DNA of 36,531 nt from an uncultured Pseudomonadota bacterium. Lineage in GTDB: Bacteria > Myxococcota_A > UBA796 > JAFGLY01. Location: the NCBI GenBank assembly GCA_937912125.1, contig CALDOK010000437.1:1-36531 (forward strand), read 5' to 3'. Made by a program: the position numbers and the translations under genes. The notes under the pieces are model-generated. The model saw only the letters and a program-made list of their open reading frames with translations, made no database searches and had not been told where the DNA came from. Positions 28,237-36,142 of this stretch are shown in pieces; position 1 is the stretch's first letter, and each line of letters starts with the position of its first letter.

Positions 28237-29373
28237 TCACTGGAGCAGGCTCAGCCTGCCCTGGACCGCAGCTCGTTCCTGTACGGCGAGACCCGGAGCG
28301 CCCAGGGCCCGCTCCAGCACACTGCGCGCCTGGTCGGGGTCGGAAGCCTGCAGGCAGTCCGACAAGGTGACCAGATCAGCTGGGGTGGCGAGCTCGCCTT
28401 GGAGCCTGTCCTGGTGGGCCAGAGCCAGGCTGCATGGCTGCTCGGACAGGTCGATGGCGAGGCGCAGCACCTCATCCCTCAGCCGCGCATGGCCGGCGTC
28501 CAGGTAGCTCAGGGCCTGAGCCAGGGCCCGGTCGCGCTGGTCGAGATCGACGGCGGCCTGCATGGACAGGACGCTCAGGCGACTCCAGGCTGCGTCGCCT
28601 TGTTGGGCCCGCTCGAGGCCGCGCTCCACCACCGCCAGCACTTCGGCGGGATCCGCGCCGCGCTCGCGCAGTCGCAGGGCCCGCAGCGCGAGCTTGCTGG
28701 GGGACAGGGAGGCGCACTGGTGGCGCTGACCGGCGGTGAGCTGGACCCGCTCGCCGTCACTGCAGGTGACCTCCACCTTGCCTCGCTCGACGCCCACCAC
28801 GGTCTGAGCATCCTCGCGCTCGACGGTGAAGCGGGTGCCGATGACGCGCACGGTGGCCTCTTCGGTGAGCACGGCCAGCTGGATTCCGCGGTCGGGCTCG
28901 ACCTCGACCTCGAGCTTGCCCGCGATCCACTGGATGGACGGGGAACGGGTGGTGCCGCCCAGCTCTCCGTAGCCGCTGTTGTAGGCCAGGTGGACGCCGG
29001 GGAACGGGGCGAGGTCGGCAGGCTGCTCCTGCACCTCGAGGGTGGTGGCCAGCGGCTCGGGCTGATCCCACAGGGCGTGACCGAGGGCCAGCGTGAGGCC
29101 CAGAGCCGCAGAGCCGAACAGGGCGACGCGGCTGGCGGGCATCCCCAGCACGAGCCCGCTGCGGCGCGGGGCGGCTTCGGGGATGGCGGTCAGGTTGGCC
29201 ACCAGGCGTTGCTCCTGGAGGTGGGACGGCGCGTCCAGCGCTGAGAGCAGGCTCCGGCTGACGCGGCCGTCAGGGATGCTCTCGAGGATGGCGCGATCGA
29301 GCCGGGCCTCGGCCTGTGGAGAGGGCTCGTGGGCACGCTCGAAGATGTGCAGGAGCCAGCGACGCTTGTTCAT
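28237..29373 (-). CDS. FecR-domain transmembrane protein (anti-sigma partner)
   Basis: A 378-residue protein with a cytoplasmic N-terminal region of about 80 residues, one membrane segment (VALFGSAALGLTLALGHALW, about 83-102), then a periplasmic FecR-type domain at about 125-235 (KLEVEVEPDRGIQLAVLTEEATVRVIGTRFTVER, VERGKVEVTCSDGERVQLTAGQRH). The C-terminal 140 residues are helical and repeat-like, possibly TPR-related. FecR proteins carry envelope signals to ECF sigma factors. The ATG at 29373 overlaps the sigma-factor stop by four bases (ATGA), which supports a sigma/anti-sigma pair. No TonB receptor is nearby, so iron-citrate sensing is not implied. Confidence 0.87.
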   Translation of the reverse strand: MNKRRWLLHIFERAHEPSPQAEARLDRAILESIPDGRVSRSLLSALDAPSHLQEQRLVANLTAIPEAAPRRSGLVLGMPASRVALFGSAALGLTLALGHALWDQPEPLATTLEVQEQPADLAPFPGVHLAYNSGYGELGGTTRSPSIQWIAGKLEVEVEPDRGIQLAVLTEEATVRVIGTRFTVEREDAQTVVGVERGKVEVTCSDGERVQLTAGQRHQCASLSPSKLALRALRLRERGADPAEVLAVVERGLERAQQGDAAWSRLSVLSMQAAVDLDQRDRALAQALSYLDAGHARLRDEVLRLAIDLSEQPCSLALAHQDRLQGELATPADLVTLSDCLQASDPDQARSVLERALGAPGLAVQERAAVQGRLSLLQ

Positions 29374-29999
29374 GGCTGCCTCTCAGACGCCAGGATGACG
29401 CCGTCGCGTGTGGCTTCTTCGATGGGATCTTCGCTGCTGGAGGCGTCCAGGCCCATGGCAGCGGCGACCTCTCCGAAGCGCAGGCGCGCGCGGATCAGCC
29501 TGCTCTTGGCGGTGTTGAGCCCGATGCCGACCATGTCGGCCGCTTCGATCATCGTGTGGCCCTGCAGGTCGCAGAGGATCAGCAGCTCCCGGTGCTTGGG
29601 CGAGAGGCGGTCGAGGGCGTCGGCCACCCGAGCGCTGAGCTCCGACTGCACCGCCTTGCGCTCGGGGCTGGGCTGGGCGTCGATCCGGTCGGGGGTGACC
29701 CCGGGGAGCCAGCGACGGGTCCAGGCGCTGCGGCGCTGGTCCGCCAGGACACGGCGAGTGATGCCGAACAACCAGGAAGGGAAGCGCCCGGGCTCCCGCA
29801 GGCTGTCCAGGCGACGCCAGACCACCACGAAGACCTGCTGAGCGGCGTCTTCGGCGTCGATCTTCGGCCCCCCCATGAAGCTGCACCAGCGCAACACCAC
29901 GGGGCCCCAGGTGGAGGCCAGGCGAGTCCACGCGGCGGAGTCGCCTGCAGCGGCGCCGCTGACGTCGGCGGGGTCCCAGTGAGGAATATTGGTTGCCAT
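29370..29999 (-). CDS. ECF-type RNA polymerase sigma factor
   Basis: A 209-residue sigma-70-family protein of ECF layout. Region 2 is visible at about residues 45-90 (DAEDAAQQVFVVVWRRLDSLREPGRFPSWLFGITRRVLADQRR), and region 4 at about 130-175 (LSPKHRELLILCDLQGHTMIEAADMVGIGLNTAKSRLIRARLRF), including the helix-turn-helix. There is no region 3. I chose the ATG at 29999; the longer open frame upstream overlaps the noncoding gap and the preceding gene. The ribosome site is weak. It is followed by the FecR gene with an ATGA overlap and preceded by a MopE-motif secreted protein gene 76 bases away. No consensus autoregulatory promoter could be identified. Confidence 0.92.
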   Translation of the reverse strand: MATNIPHWDPADVSGAAAGDSAAWTRLASTWGPVVLRWCSFMGGPKIDAEDAAQQVFVVVWRRLDSLREPGRFPSWLFGITRRVLADQRRSAWTRRWLPGVTPDRIDAQPSPERKAVQSELSARVADALDRLSPKHRELLILCDLQGHTMIEAADMVGIGLNTAKSRLIRARLRFGEVAAAMGLDASSSEDPIEEATRDGVILASERQP

Positions 30000-30075
30000 G
30001 GTGCGCTTCGGTTCCGGGTTCAGTCGATCTGTGGGGGGATGAGGGCCTTTGGATCCCCAGGAGGGCTCGAGTTGT

Positions 30076-31014
30076 TCAGCGTGCCACGCCGTCGCAGTCG
30101 TTGTCGATGCCATCACCCACGACCTCGTCGGCACCGGGGTGCACAGAGGAGTGGCGATCATCGCAGTCGCCGACGTTCTGGACCCAGGCCCCCACACCCT
30201 GTTCGTTGGCCAGAGAGAGGCAGGTCTGGGGGTTTCCGAAGCCGTCCCGATCGAAGTCGAGCCAGTAGGTGTCGGGGCACTTCTCGGCGGTGGAGCAGCC
30301 ATCGGCCATGCCGCAGCGCCTGCGATCGAAGGAGACGGCGCAGTCGGTGTAGAAGCACAGGGGGTTGAACTGGGTGGTGCCCGTAGCCTGAGCGATGGGG
30401 ACCGTGGGCTGGGAGGCCTCGAGCCGATCCCCCAGCTGGGTGCCCGAAGGTCCGCCAGAGGAGCCCTCGGGCCGCTCGGCCAGGACCAGGTCCGCGGTGC
30501 CGCTCGCCACGCGGCGCCCCTGGCCGTCCACGATCTCGAAGCTCGGGGGCACGATCTGGATGCTGGGGGACTCCGCGGAGGGGACGGTCTCGCCAGCGCC
30601 GGACGGGTCCCTGAGCCTGCGCTTGCCCGCTGGGGCGTCGTCGTCGCGGGGGCCGCCGACCTGGGTGGGCAGGCTGGCCACGGAGCGCTCCCCTCGCACC
30701 ATTGGCTCGAGCATCAGCACGGCCAGCGCGGCCACCTCTTCGCGATCGAAGGTGGTGGAGGGGCAGGGGACCCGTTCGCTAAGGCTGGCGCCCCACGAGG
30801 TGGCGACGTCCAGGTGGCAGCCACCATCGGGTTCGGCCACCAGGCGGGCCCACGGTGGGGTGTCGGCGCTCCCAGCCACCAGGCCCATGCTCTGGAGCAC
30901 CGGCTCCCAGGTGGCGATGGGCTCTCCCGGGGGAAGCTCCAGCCGAAGCTCGGCCCCCGCTGCCGGGGCGAGCAGCATCGCACACAGGGGCAAGACGCGC
31001 TGGAGAGTGGCCAT
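30076..31014 (-). CDS. Secreted protein with one C-terminal MopE-type motif
   Basis: A 312-residue protein with a signal peptide (ATLQRVLPLCAMLLAPAAGAE). The first 200 residues are unrecognised and low in motifs. The C-terminus has a Cys-rich segment (CFYTDCAVSFDRRRCGMADGCSTAEKC) and one MopE unit: DFDRDGFGNPQTC, then NVGDCDDRHSSVHPGADEVVGDGIDNDCDG. The ATG at 31014 lacks a clear ribosome site, so the start is less certain. It is followed after 76 bases by the ECF sigma gene and may be its partner or sensor in the same operon. It lies 53 bases downstream of the PhaB-like gene on the same strand. Confidence 0.75.
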   Translation of the reverse strand: MATLQRVLPLCAMLLAPAAGAELRLELPPGEPIATWEPVLQSMGLVAGSADTPPWARLVAEPDGGCHLDVATSWGASLSERVPCPSTTFDREEVAALAVLMLEPMVRGERSVASLPTQVGGPRDDDAPAGKRRLRDPSGAGETVPSAESPSIQIVPPSFEIVDGQGRRVASGTADLVLAERPEGSSGGPSGTQLGDRLEASQPTVPIAQATGTTQFNPLCFYTDCAVSFDRRRCGMADGCSTAEKCPDTYWLDFDRDGFGNPQTCLSLANEQGVGAWVQNVGDCDDRHSSVHPGADEVVGDGIDNDCDGVAR

Positions 31015-31067
31015 GCCACATCTATAGCCGCGAAGCACCGGCCCTCACAATGGCTGCGCGTCGGGGA

Positions 31068-31820
31068 TCAGAGCCGCAGGCCGCCGTCCACTTCGAGCAC
31101 GCGGCCGGTGAAGTACTCGCACTCGAGCACGAAGCGCACGGCCTGCCAGATCTCCTCGGGCTGGCCCAGCCGACGCAGGGGCACCGGCAGGAGCACCTTC
31201 TCGAGCACCTCGGGACGCATGGAGTTGACCATGGGGGTGGCGATGTAGCCTGGCGCCACTGCGCCCACGCGCATGCCGTAGCGGGCCAGCTCCTTGGCCC
31301 ACAGGGTAGTGTCGGCAACCAGGCCCGCCTTGGCCGCGCTGTAGTTGCTCTGGCCCATGTTGCCGGCGCGGGTGACCGAGCTGATGTTCACGGCCACCGC
31401 GGGCTTCAGGTCGTGCTGTACACAGCGCATGGCGAACTCGCGCATGCACAGGAAGGGGCCGGTCAGGTTCACGGCGAGGACCTGGTCCCAGCGCTGCTTG
31501 GGCAGGGGAACCAGCTCGCCGGTGCTGCGGTCCCGCTTGATCAACAGGCCGTCTCGGATGATGCCGGCGTTGTTGACCAGCACGTTGACCTGGCCCATGG
31601 CGTCCCAGGCTTCGCCGAACATGCGGCTCACGTCCGCCTCGCTCGAGACATCGGCCACAGAGCCCGGCACGCCCAGCGCCGCGGAGGTCTCGGCCACCGC
31701 CTCGGGGTTCACGTCACAGAAGAAGACCTGGGCGCCGCTGGCTCGCAGCTGCTCCACAAAGCAGCGGCCCATGCCGTTGGCTCCGCCGGTGATGATGGCG
31801 CGGACGTCCTTCAGTTCCAT
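31068..31820 (-). CDS. phaB: Short-chain dehydrogenase, probable acetoacetyl-CoA reductase
   Basis: A 250-residue classical SDR. It has the dinucleotide-binding TGGANGMG at 11-18, LVNNAG near 80, the catalytic Ser in NISSVTRAG, and the Tyr/Lys pair in SNYSAAKAG, followed by APGYIATPM. PhaB reduces acetoacetyl-CoA to (R)-3-hydroxybutyryl-CoA with NADPH, supplying PHA synthase; FabG has the same fold and cannot be excluded on sequence. The PhaB role rests on context: it is third in an operon with phasin and a hydrolase, divergent from phaR. GAGGAA lies about 7 bases before the ATG, and the hydrolase stop is 14 bases upstream. The symbol is given with moderate certainty. Confidence 0.8.
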   Translation of the reverse strand: MELKDVRAIITGGANGMGRCFVEQLRASGAQVFFCDVNPEAVAETSAALGVPGSVADVSSEADVSRMFGEAWDAMGQVNVLVNNAGIIRDGLLIKRDRSTGELVPLPKQRWDQVLAVNLTGPFLCMREFAMRCVQHDLKPAVAVNISSVTRAGNMGQSNYSAAKAGLVADTTLWAKELARYGMRVGAVAPGYIATPMVNSMRPEVLEKVLLPVPLRRLGQPEEIWQAVRFVLECEYFTGRVLEVDGGLRL

Positions 31821-31834
31821 CTTGGGTTCCTCGA

Positions 31835-33568
31835 TCAGGGGGTGTCGTCGCGGCGCCGGATCAGCAGCGAGCTCAGCGCCAGCAGGGAGGGAAGCAGGGA
31901 GAGGGGGAGGGGGCCTGGTTGGCAGCCGCAGGAGACTGGATCTTGCTGGGGGTTCGAGCCGGTGTCGTCCTCGGTGTCGGGGGTATCTGTGTCGCCAGTG
32001 TCCACACGGTCCCCCGTGTCGTCTGGCTCCGGCGCGTCGGCCAGGGCGACCTCGATCCAGCCCACGCTGTCCTCGGCGGCGTAGCGCTCGCCCAGGCTGC
32101 GCATCCAGCCGCTCTCGAGGGGGTCGGCGTCGGCCTGGTCCACCATGGCCTGCCCGGTGATGGGGCTGGCGTAGAGCAGGTCCAGGTGGCCCAGGTCGGC
32201 GGTGTGCTGCTGGGCGATGAGCGCGCCGCGGGCGCTGAGGGTGCTGGCGCGCAGCGCGCTGTCGGTGAAGAGCAGCCCGTCGCTGGGGCCGCTGATCTCG
32301 CCCAGGACAAGCTTGCCCGAGGCGAGCCCCTGCAGCTCGGCCTGGCTGATGTCCACCGCCAGCAGGCCGTCACCTATGGCCTGGGCCAGCACGGCGGCCC
32401 ACAGATCCGAGCTGGCGGTGCCCAGCTCGAGCCAGACCTGATCGAACCAGGTGGCCCACCAGGCCTCCCAGCCGGTGACCGCCAGCGGGTTGCTGCCTGC
32501 GAGCAGGTGCAGCTCGACCTCGGGATCCACCCCTGCGTCCTGGAGCTGATCCAGCAGGCTGCGGCCGTCGGGGCCCGCGGACGCCTGGACCGTCGCCTCG
32601 ATGCCTTGGGACCAGCTCTCGAAGCCCCAGCCGCCGTACCAGCTTGTGTGCCAGTCGGGCTGCAGGGCGTAGGCACCCAGCCAGGGCAGGCTGCCGGGCA
32701 GGGGGTGATCCTGAGGCGCCATCAGCTGACGCTGGCCCGGGAAGAGGTCCCCGCCGTCGGGCGAGAGGTCCTGCCGCCCCAGATCCGTGGACACCGCGGG
32801 GAAGGCGCTGCCCATGGGGTAGTGAATGCTCCAGGAGCTGGGCGCCACGGCCGCCTCTTCTTCGAGGCTGCCCTGGTTCATCATCGGCCAGCGGAAGGGG
32901 GTGTCCAGGCCACCCAGGGGCGCGGCGACCAACACCAGGCGGCGCACGTCGCCGCGGTAGGTGGTGCCCTGCTGCTGGTAGGCGACGTTGCTCCAGCTGG
33001 CCTGGGCGTGGTTGGACGCGTAGACGGCCGCGGCGATGCCGCCCTTGGAGTGGCCCACCACGTCCACCTGCGCGGCCCCCGTGCGGTGTCGGATGCGGGC
33101 GATGGCGTCGGCCACCACCTCGGCCTGCATGGAGAGATCGCCGTGGGGGTGGGCGAAGGTGAGGGCGTAGACCGGCCGGCCCAGGCCATCCAGGTGGTGG
33201 GCCAGGGTGACGAAAGCTCGGCTGCCGTTGTCGCCGGCTCCGGGGACCAGCAGGATGGGCGTGCCCTCGGCCTGGCCCTCGCCGGGGCCCAGGTGTAGCA
33301 GGAAGCTGCCGGACGCGGGCTGAGGCGTGCCGAAGCAGGTGGCGATCCATGGTGCCCAGGCGGCCTGCTCGGGCCAGGCCAGGGCCCAGTTGAACTCCTC
33401 CTGCGAAAACAGCGCGGCGTCGGGGTCCCGGTGCCGCTCGATGGCGCTCCACAGCTGGACCTCGCCATCCTGGGTCAGGGTCTCCTCGCCAGTGAAGCGC
33501 GCCTCGGGGGCCGTCGGATCGAAGCCGACGGTCCCCAGGCAGATGCTGACGAAGAGCAGCGCGAGCAT
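31835..33568 (-). CDS. Secreted alpha/beta hydrolase with MYXO-CTERM-type sorting tail
   Basis: A 577-residue exported protein with a short signal peptide. The lipase-like nucleophile motif is VVGHSKGG with Ser174, preceded by a PILLVPGAGDNG oxyanion loop; His505 or a neighbour in TADLGHLDLL may complete the triad. The C-terminus has an acidic Asp-Thr spacer, then CGCQPG, a hydrophobic stretch (LPLSLLPSLLALSSLLI) and RRRDD. This Cys-hydrophobic-Arg layout is the MYXO-CTERM type of sorting signal, thought to be cut by CPBP-family myxosortases and to give surface-anchored proteins. It starts 6 bases after the phasin stop and precedes phaB. Lipase, esterase or extracellular PHA depolymerase are all possible. 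Confidence 0.82.
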   Translation of the reverse strand: MLALLFVSICLGTVGFDPTAPEARFTGEETLTQDGEVQLWSAIERHRDPDAALFSQEEFNWALAWPEQAAWAPWIATCFGTPQPASGSFLLHLGPGEGQAEGTPILLVPGAGDNGSRAFVTLAHHLDGLGRPVYALTFAHPHGDLSMQAEVVADAIARIRHRTGAAQVDVVGHSKGGIAAAVYASNHAQASWSNVAYQQQGTTYRGDVRRLVLVAAPLGGLDTPFRWPMMNQGSLEEEAAVAPSSWSIHYPMGSAFPAVSTDLGRQDLSPDGGDLFPGQRQLMAPQDHPLPGSLPWLGAYALQPDWHTSWYGGWGFESWSQGIEATVQASAGPDGRSLLDQLQDAGVDPEVELHLLAGSNPLAVTGWEAWWATWFDQVWLELGTASSDLWAAVLAQAIGDGLLAVDISQAELQGLASGKLVLGEISGPSDGLLFTDSALRASTLSARGALIAQQHTADLGHLDLLYASPITGQAMVDQADADPLESGWMRSLGERYAAEDSVGWIEVALADAPEPDDTGDRVDTGDTDTPDTEDDTGSNPQQDPVSCGCQPGPLPLSLLPSLLALSSLLIRRRDDTP

Positions 33569-33574
33569 GCCGCG

Positions 33575-33802
33575 CTAGGCCTCGGCCTTCTCTGTGGGGA
33601 AGAGCAGATCCATCATCTTCTTGTTGAGCTCGTTGGTGGCGGCGATGGCCTGCTCGTAGTTCTTGCGGCTGGTCTCGAGGGCCTCGACCACCACCTTCTC
33701 CATCATCTTGTTCTGCTCGAGCTGACGCTCGGCCAGCTGGCTCTGCAGGGCGAACATCTCTTCGGTGAGGTTGCGGGCGTTCTTGCGGGCGGCTTCCATC
33801 AT
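33575..33802 (-). CDS. phaP: Small phasin-like granule protein
   Basis: A 75-residue, highly charged helical protein (NARNLTEEMFALQSQLAERQLEQNKMMEKVVVEALETSRKNYEQAIAATNELNKKMMDLL), with an amphipathic heptad-like pattern and no Cys or Trp. Phasins coat PHA granules and control their size; many are small amphipathic-helix proteins. It is shorter than typical phasins (100-190 residues), so the call relies on context: first gene of an operon with a PhaB-like reductase, divergent from phaR across a gap with predicted PhaR sites. AAGGAG lies 6 bases before the first of two adjacent ATGs (33802 and 33799). Confidence 0.7.
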   Translation of the reverse strand: MMEAARKNARNLTEEMFALQSQLAERQLEQNKMMEKVVVEALETSRKNYEQAIAATNELNKKMMDLLFPTEKAEA

Positions 33803-33851
33803 GGCGGTCTCCTTTGGGATGAGGGCTCGGCTTCCTGCCGGCCACGAAGAA

Positions 33852-33880
33852 CATCTACCCACCATGCTGCAGTGCGGCAA
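33852..33880 (-). promoter_or_regulatory. Possible phasin-operon promoter
   Basis: On the minus strand TTGCCG (33880-33875) and TAGATG (33857-33852) are 17 bases apart, a partial match to sigma-70 elements. It lies 49 bases before the phasin ATG and overlaps the predicted operator at 33866-33881. Confidence 0.35.
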
Positions 33881-33881
33881 C
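33866..33881. promoter_or_regulatory. Predicted PhaR operator in phaP-phaR divergent region
   Basis: GCTGC AGTGCG GCAAC has TGC-N6-GCA symmetry. Read on the minus strand it is GTTGC-CGCA-CTGCA, one mismatch from the element before the symporter-phaC operon. It is part of a 12-base direct repeat, ATGCTGCAG(T/C)GC, at 33864-33875 and 33888-33899, spaced 24 bases. Confidence 0.5.
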
Positions 33882-33886
33882 GCGAA

Positions 33887-33902
33887 AATGCTGCAGCGCA
33901 CA
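33887..33902. promoter_or_regulatory. Second predicted PhaR operator upstream of phasin
   Basis: This holds the second copy of the 12-base direct repeat and TGC-N6-GCA symmetry (TGC TGCAGC GCA). On the minus strand it ends GCTGCAGCA, matching the CAGCA half of the element. Two sites on the phasin side fit cooperative repression and autoregulation of phaR. Confidence 0.4.
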
Positions 33903-34003
33903 AATTTCTTTCGACTGTCCCTCGCACGGTCGCCGCCAGGGCGTCGCCGCCGGGGGCTGGCGTCGCTCGGGTGACGGCGCTACCATGGGGACACGGAGGA
34001 CCC

Positions 34004-34570
34004 ATGGTCACCATCAAGAAGTACGGAAACCGGCGTCTCTACGACACCAGCAGCTCGAGCTACATCAACCTCGAGCAGCTCGCGGACTTGATCCGAGCCG
34101 GCCAGCAGGTGCAGGTCGTGGACGCCAAGACGGGTGAGGATCTCACCCGCGAGGTCTTGCTGCAGGTCGTCATGGAGGTGCTTCACGGCGGCGATCTCTT
34201 CTCTACTTCCATGCTGCAACGCATGATCAAGGCCACGGGAGACAACCCCTGGGCGCGCACCATGCACCAGCAGCTGGTCACCGGGCTGCAGCTGCTGTCC
34301 AGCCAGCTCGACCAGGCAGAGCGCATGTTCTCCATGGGAGGCATGGGCGGCATGCCGGGGATGCCGGGGCTCGGCTCTCCCTTCGGCTTTCCGGGCGCTG
34401 CGCCTACGCCGCCTCAGCCCACGTCTGCAAAGCCCATGCCCACCGCCGCGCCGACGCCTCCCGAGCCGGCGCCCCCAGCCGACGTTCCGCCCCCTGCAGA
34501 CGGCGCCAAGGAGCAGCTGGACGAGCTGCGCGCGCGCCTGGCGGATCTCGAAAAACTGTTGAAGGGCTAG
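34004..34570 (+). CDS. phaR: PHA accumulation regulator PhaR (DNA-binding repressor)
   Basis: A 188-residue regulator. Residues 3-62 are the PHB/PHA accumulation DNA-binding domain, with the strong signature IKKYGNRRLYDT, SSYINLEQLADLIRAG and VVDAKTGEDLTREVLLQ. A second helical region (MLQRMIKATG to LDQAERMF) matches the family's accumulation-regulator domain. Then comes a Met/Gly-rich patch, a Pro/Ala linker of about 40 residues and a C-terminal coiled coil (KEQLDELRARLADLEKLL). PhaR represses phasin and its own gene and is released when it binds nascent PHA. The ATG has GGAGG 4 bases upstream; the open frame before it is noncoding. It is divergent from phasin across 201 bases with the predicted operators. 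Confidence 0.95.
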   Translation: MVTIKKYGNRRLYDTSSSSYINLEQLADLIRAGQQVQVVDAKTGEDLTREVLLQVVMEVLHGGDLFSTSMLQRMIKATGDNPWARTMHQQLVTGLQLLSSQLDQAERMFSMGGMGGMPGMPGLGSPFGFPGAAPTPPQPTSAKPMPTAAPTPPEPAPPADVPPPADGAKEQLDELRARLADLEKLLKG

Positions 34571-34579
34571 CCGGTCGCC

Positions 34580-35467
34580 GTGCTGGGCGAGCTCGGCCAC
34601 CTGCTGCTGGCGCCCCTCGAGGGGGGCGTGGACCTGCTGGTCATGGTGGCGCTGGTGGCCTTGTTGGCGCTTCACCGAGAGAGCCTGCGGGCGCACTGGC
34701 GACGGGGCCTGGTGGTCGGGCTGCTGGTGCTCGCGCTGGCGGTTCCGCAGCACCTCACCACCTTGATCTACCTGGAGCCCGATAGGCTCTTTGGTGGGTC
34801 GGGCCTGGGCGGCTCCGAGGAGCTGCAGCGCGTCGCGCGGGGCGCCACCTTCGCGGGGGTGACCCTGGGGGCGGTGGTGGGCACCGTGGTGCGCATGGTG
34901 TGGTACACGGCGATCTGCTGCGTGGCGGTCGAGGAGTGGCGGCGGCTACGCCCCCAGGCGCCCCTGCTGGGCTCCTCCCTGCGCTCCCGGGTCGGACCCC
35001 TGGTGGGCGCCCTGGCGGTGGGGCTGGTGGTCGGCACCCTGTCCGCACTGGTCTTCCACGTGGCAGCCGTGGACAGTGGGCCAGCCCTGAAGGCCCTCGA
35101 GGCCTACTTTCCCCGCCTGGCGGACGCCAGCCCCTGGGTGCGAACCCTGGTGGTGCTGCCCCTGGGGGTCTACGCCGCGCTGGTCGAGGAGCTTGTCTTC
35201 CGCGGGGCCCTGTTGGGCTTCCTGCTGCGGGTGGGGCGCGAGCGGCGCTGGGTGGGCGCGGCGGCCATGGTGCTCACCTCTATCACCTGGGCCCTGCTGC
35301 ACCTGAGCGTCACCGATGCTCCCGGGCTCAAGCTGGCCCAGATCTTCCTGGTGGGCCTGGGCCTGGCCGCCATGACCCGTCGCTGGGGCCTCGAGGCCGC
35401 CATCCTGGCTCACCTGGGGCTGAACCTGGCGGGCCTGGCGGGGTTCTGGGCGCTGGCTGGAGGTTGA
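34580..35467 (+). CDS. CPBP-family glutamic intramembrane protease
   Basis: A 295-residue membrane protein with about eight hydrophobic segments. The CPBP (Abi/CAAX-protease) motifs are present: Glu203-Glu204 with Arg208 in LVEELVFRG, His in WALLHLSV, and the last motif AHLGLNL with His and Asn. Family members cut within the membrane; one branch, the myxosortases, processes MYXO-CTERM tails. The gene starts 9 bases after phaR with GTG, and the next gene overlaps closely, so it may be co-transcribed with phaR. The hydrolase with a MYXO-CTERM-like tail lies about 1 kb away on the other strand. Which branch it belongs to cannot be decided by eye. Confidence 0.87.
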   Translation: MLGELGHLLLAPLEGGVDLLVMVALVALLALHRESLRAHWRRGLVVGLLVLALAVPQHLTTLIYLEPDRLFGGSGLGGSEELQRVARGATFAGVTLGAVVGTVVRMVWYTAICCVAVEEWRRLRPQAPLLGSSLRSRVGPLVGALAVGLVVGTLSALVFHVAAVDSGPALKALEAYFPRLADASPWVRTLVVLPLGVYAALVEELVFRGALLGFLLRVGRERRWVGAAAMVLTSITWALLHLSVTDAPGLKLAQIFLVGLGLAAMTRRWGLEAAILAHLGLNLAGLAGFWALAGG

Positions 35468-35468
35468 C

Positions 35469-35924
35469 GTGAGCACCGACCCCCACATGGACCGCAGGTC
35501 CCATTGGAAGCCCTCCGCCGCGGCAAGGACCCACCTGCTCGTAGCCGCGGTCATGTGGTCGGTCGTGGGGCTGGCGCTGGCGGGCGTGGGGCTGTCCTGG
35601 ACCCTGGCGAGCGATCTGCCCTGGCGGGGGTTGGCCCTGGCCGGAGCGCTGGTCGCGGGGCTGCTCAAGGCCCGCTTCGTCCTGGACCGCAGCGCCCGCA
35701 AGGCCGTGGCCCGCATCATCGAGCGCGGGGACGGTCGCTGCCTCGGGGGCTTCCAGTCTCCCGGGTCCTGGGCGCTGGTCCTGCTGATGGTGGTCGGTGG
35801 GCGGGCCTTGCGCCACTGGGTGCTCCCACAGGGCGCCGCCGGCCTGCTGTACGTGGCCATCGGCGTCGGCCTGCTGGTGGCCTCGCGGGTGCAGTGGCGG
35901 GGCTTCCTCGATGCGGGGGGCTAG
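35469..35924 (+). CDS. Small membrane protein of unknown function
   Basis: A 151-residue protein with four likely membrane segments: about 23-46, 52-68, 98-108 and 120-138. A charged loop (DRSARKAVARIIERGDGRCLGGF) lies between the second and third. I do not recognise a family. The GTG start lies one base after the stop of the CPBP protease gene, with GGAGG 6 bases upstream, so the two are very likely co-translated and may act together. Its stop codon shares the sequence CTAG with the stop of the convergent mini-lipoprotein gene. Confidence 0.7.
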   Translation: MSTDPHMDRRSHWKPSAAARTHLLVAAVMWSVVGLALAGVGLSWTLASDLPWRGLALAGALVAGLLKARFVLDRSARKAVARIIERGDGRCLGGFQSPGSWALVLLMVVGGRALRHWVLPQGAAGLLYVAIGVGLLVASRVQWRGFLDAGG

Positions 35925-36112
35925 TCGATTTCCCCGTCGCGGTCGTTGTCCAGGCCGTCGCCGACCACCTCTGTGGCGCCGGGGTTGACCCCTGCGTCGA
36001 GGTCGTCGCAGTCGGTGTTGTCGGCCACGAAGCCGTCGGGCTGCTCGCAAGAAGAGAACAGCAGCGCGCTACCCAACACCAGGAAACCGAAGAACACTCG
36101 ATGTACGTTCAT
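35921..36112 (-). CDS. 63-residue mini-lipoprotein with one MopE-type motif
   Basis: A very short lipoprotein: signal sequence to LFSSC (Cys22), then a single MopE half-unit, DNTDCDDLDAGVNPGATEVVGDGLDNDRDGEID, in which the second Cys of DCDG is Arg. GGGAGG lies 5 bases before the ATG. It looks complete rather than truncated, since it has its own signal, ribosome site and stop. The missing Cys pair suggests the motif is degenerate or binds metal through Asp only. It lies 30 bases downstream of pyrK on the same strand. Confidence 0.7.
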   Translation of the reverse strand: MNVHRVFFGFLVLGSALLFSSCEQPDGFVADNTDCDDLDAGVNPGATEVVGDGLDNDRDGEID

Positions 36113-36142
36113 GTCGACCTCCCGATCGACACGGTAGCACGC

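Noticed and set aside
35921..35924. CTAG shared by two convergent stop codons as a special signal
   Set aside because: A palindromic four-base overlap is expected by chance in such a compact genome.
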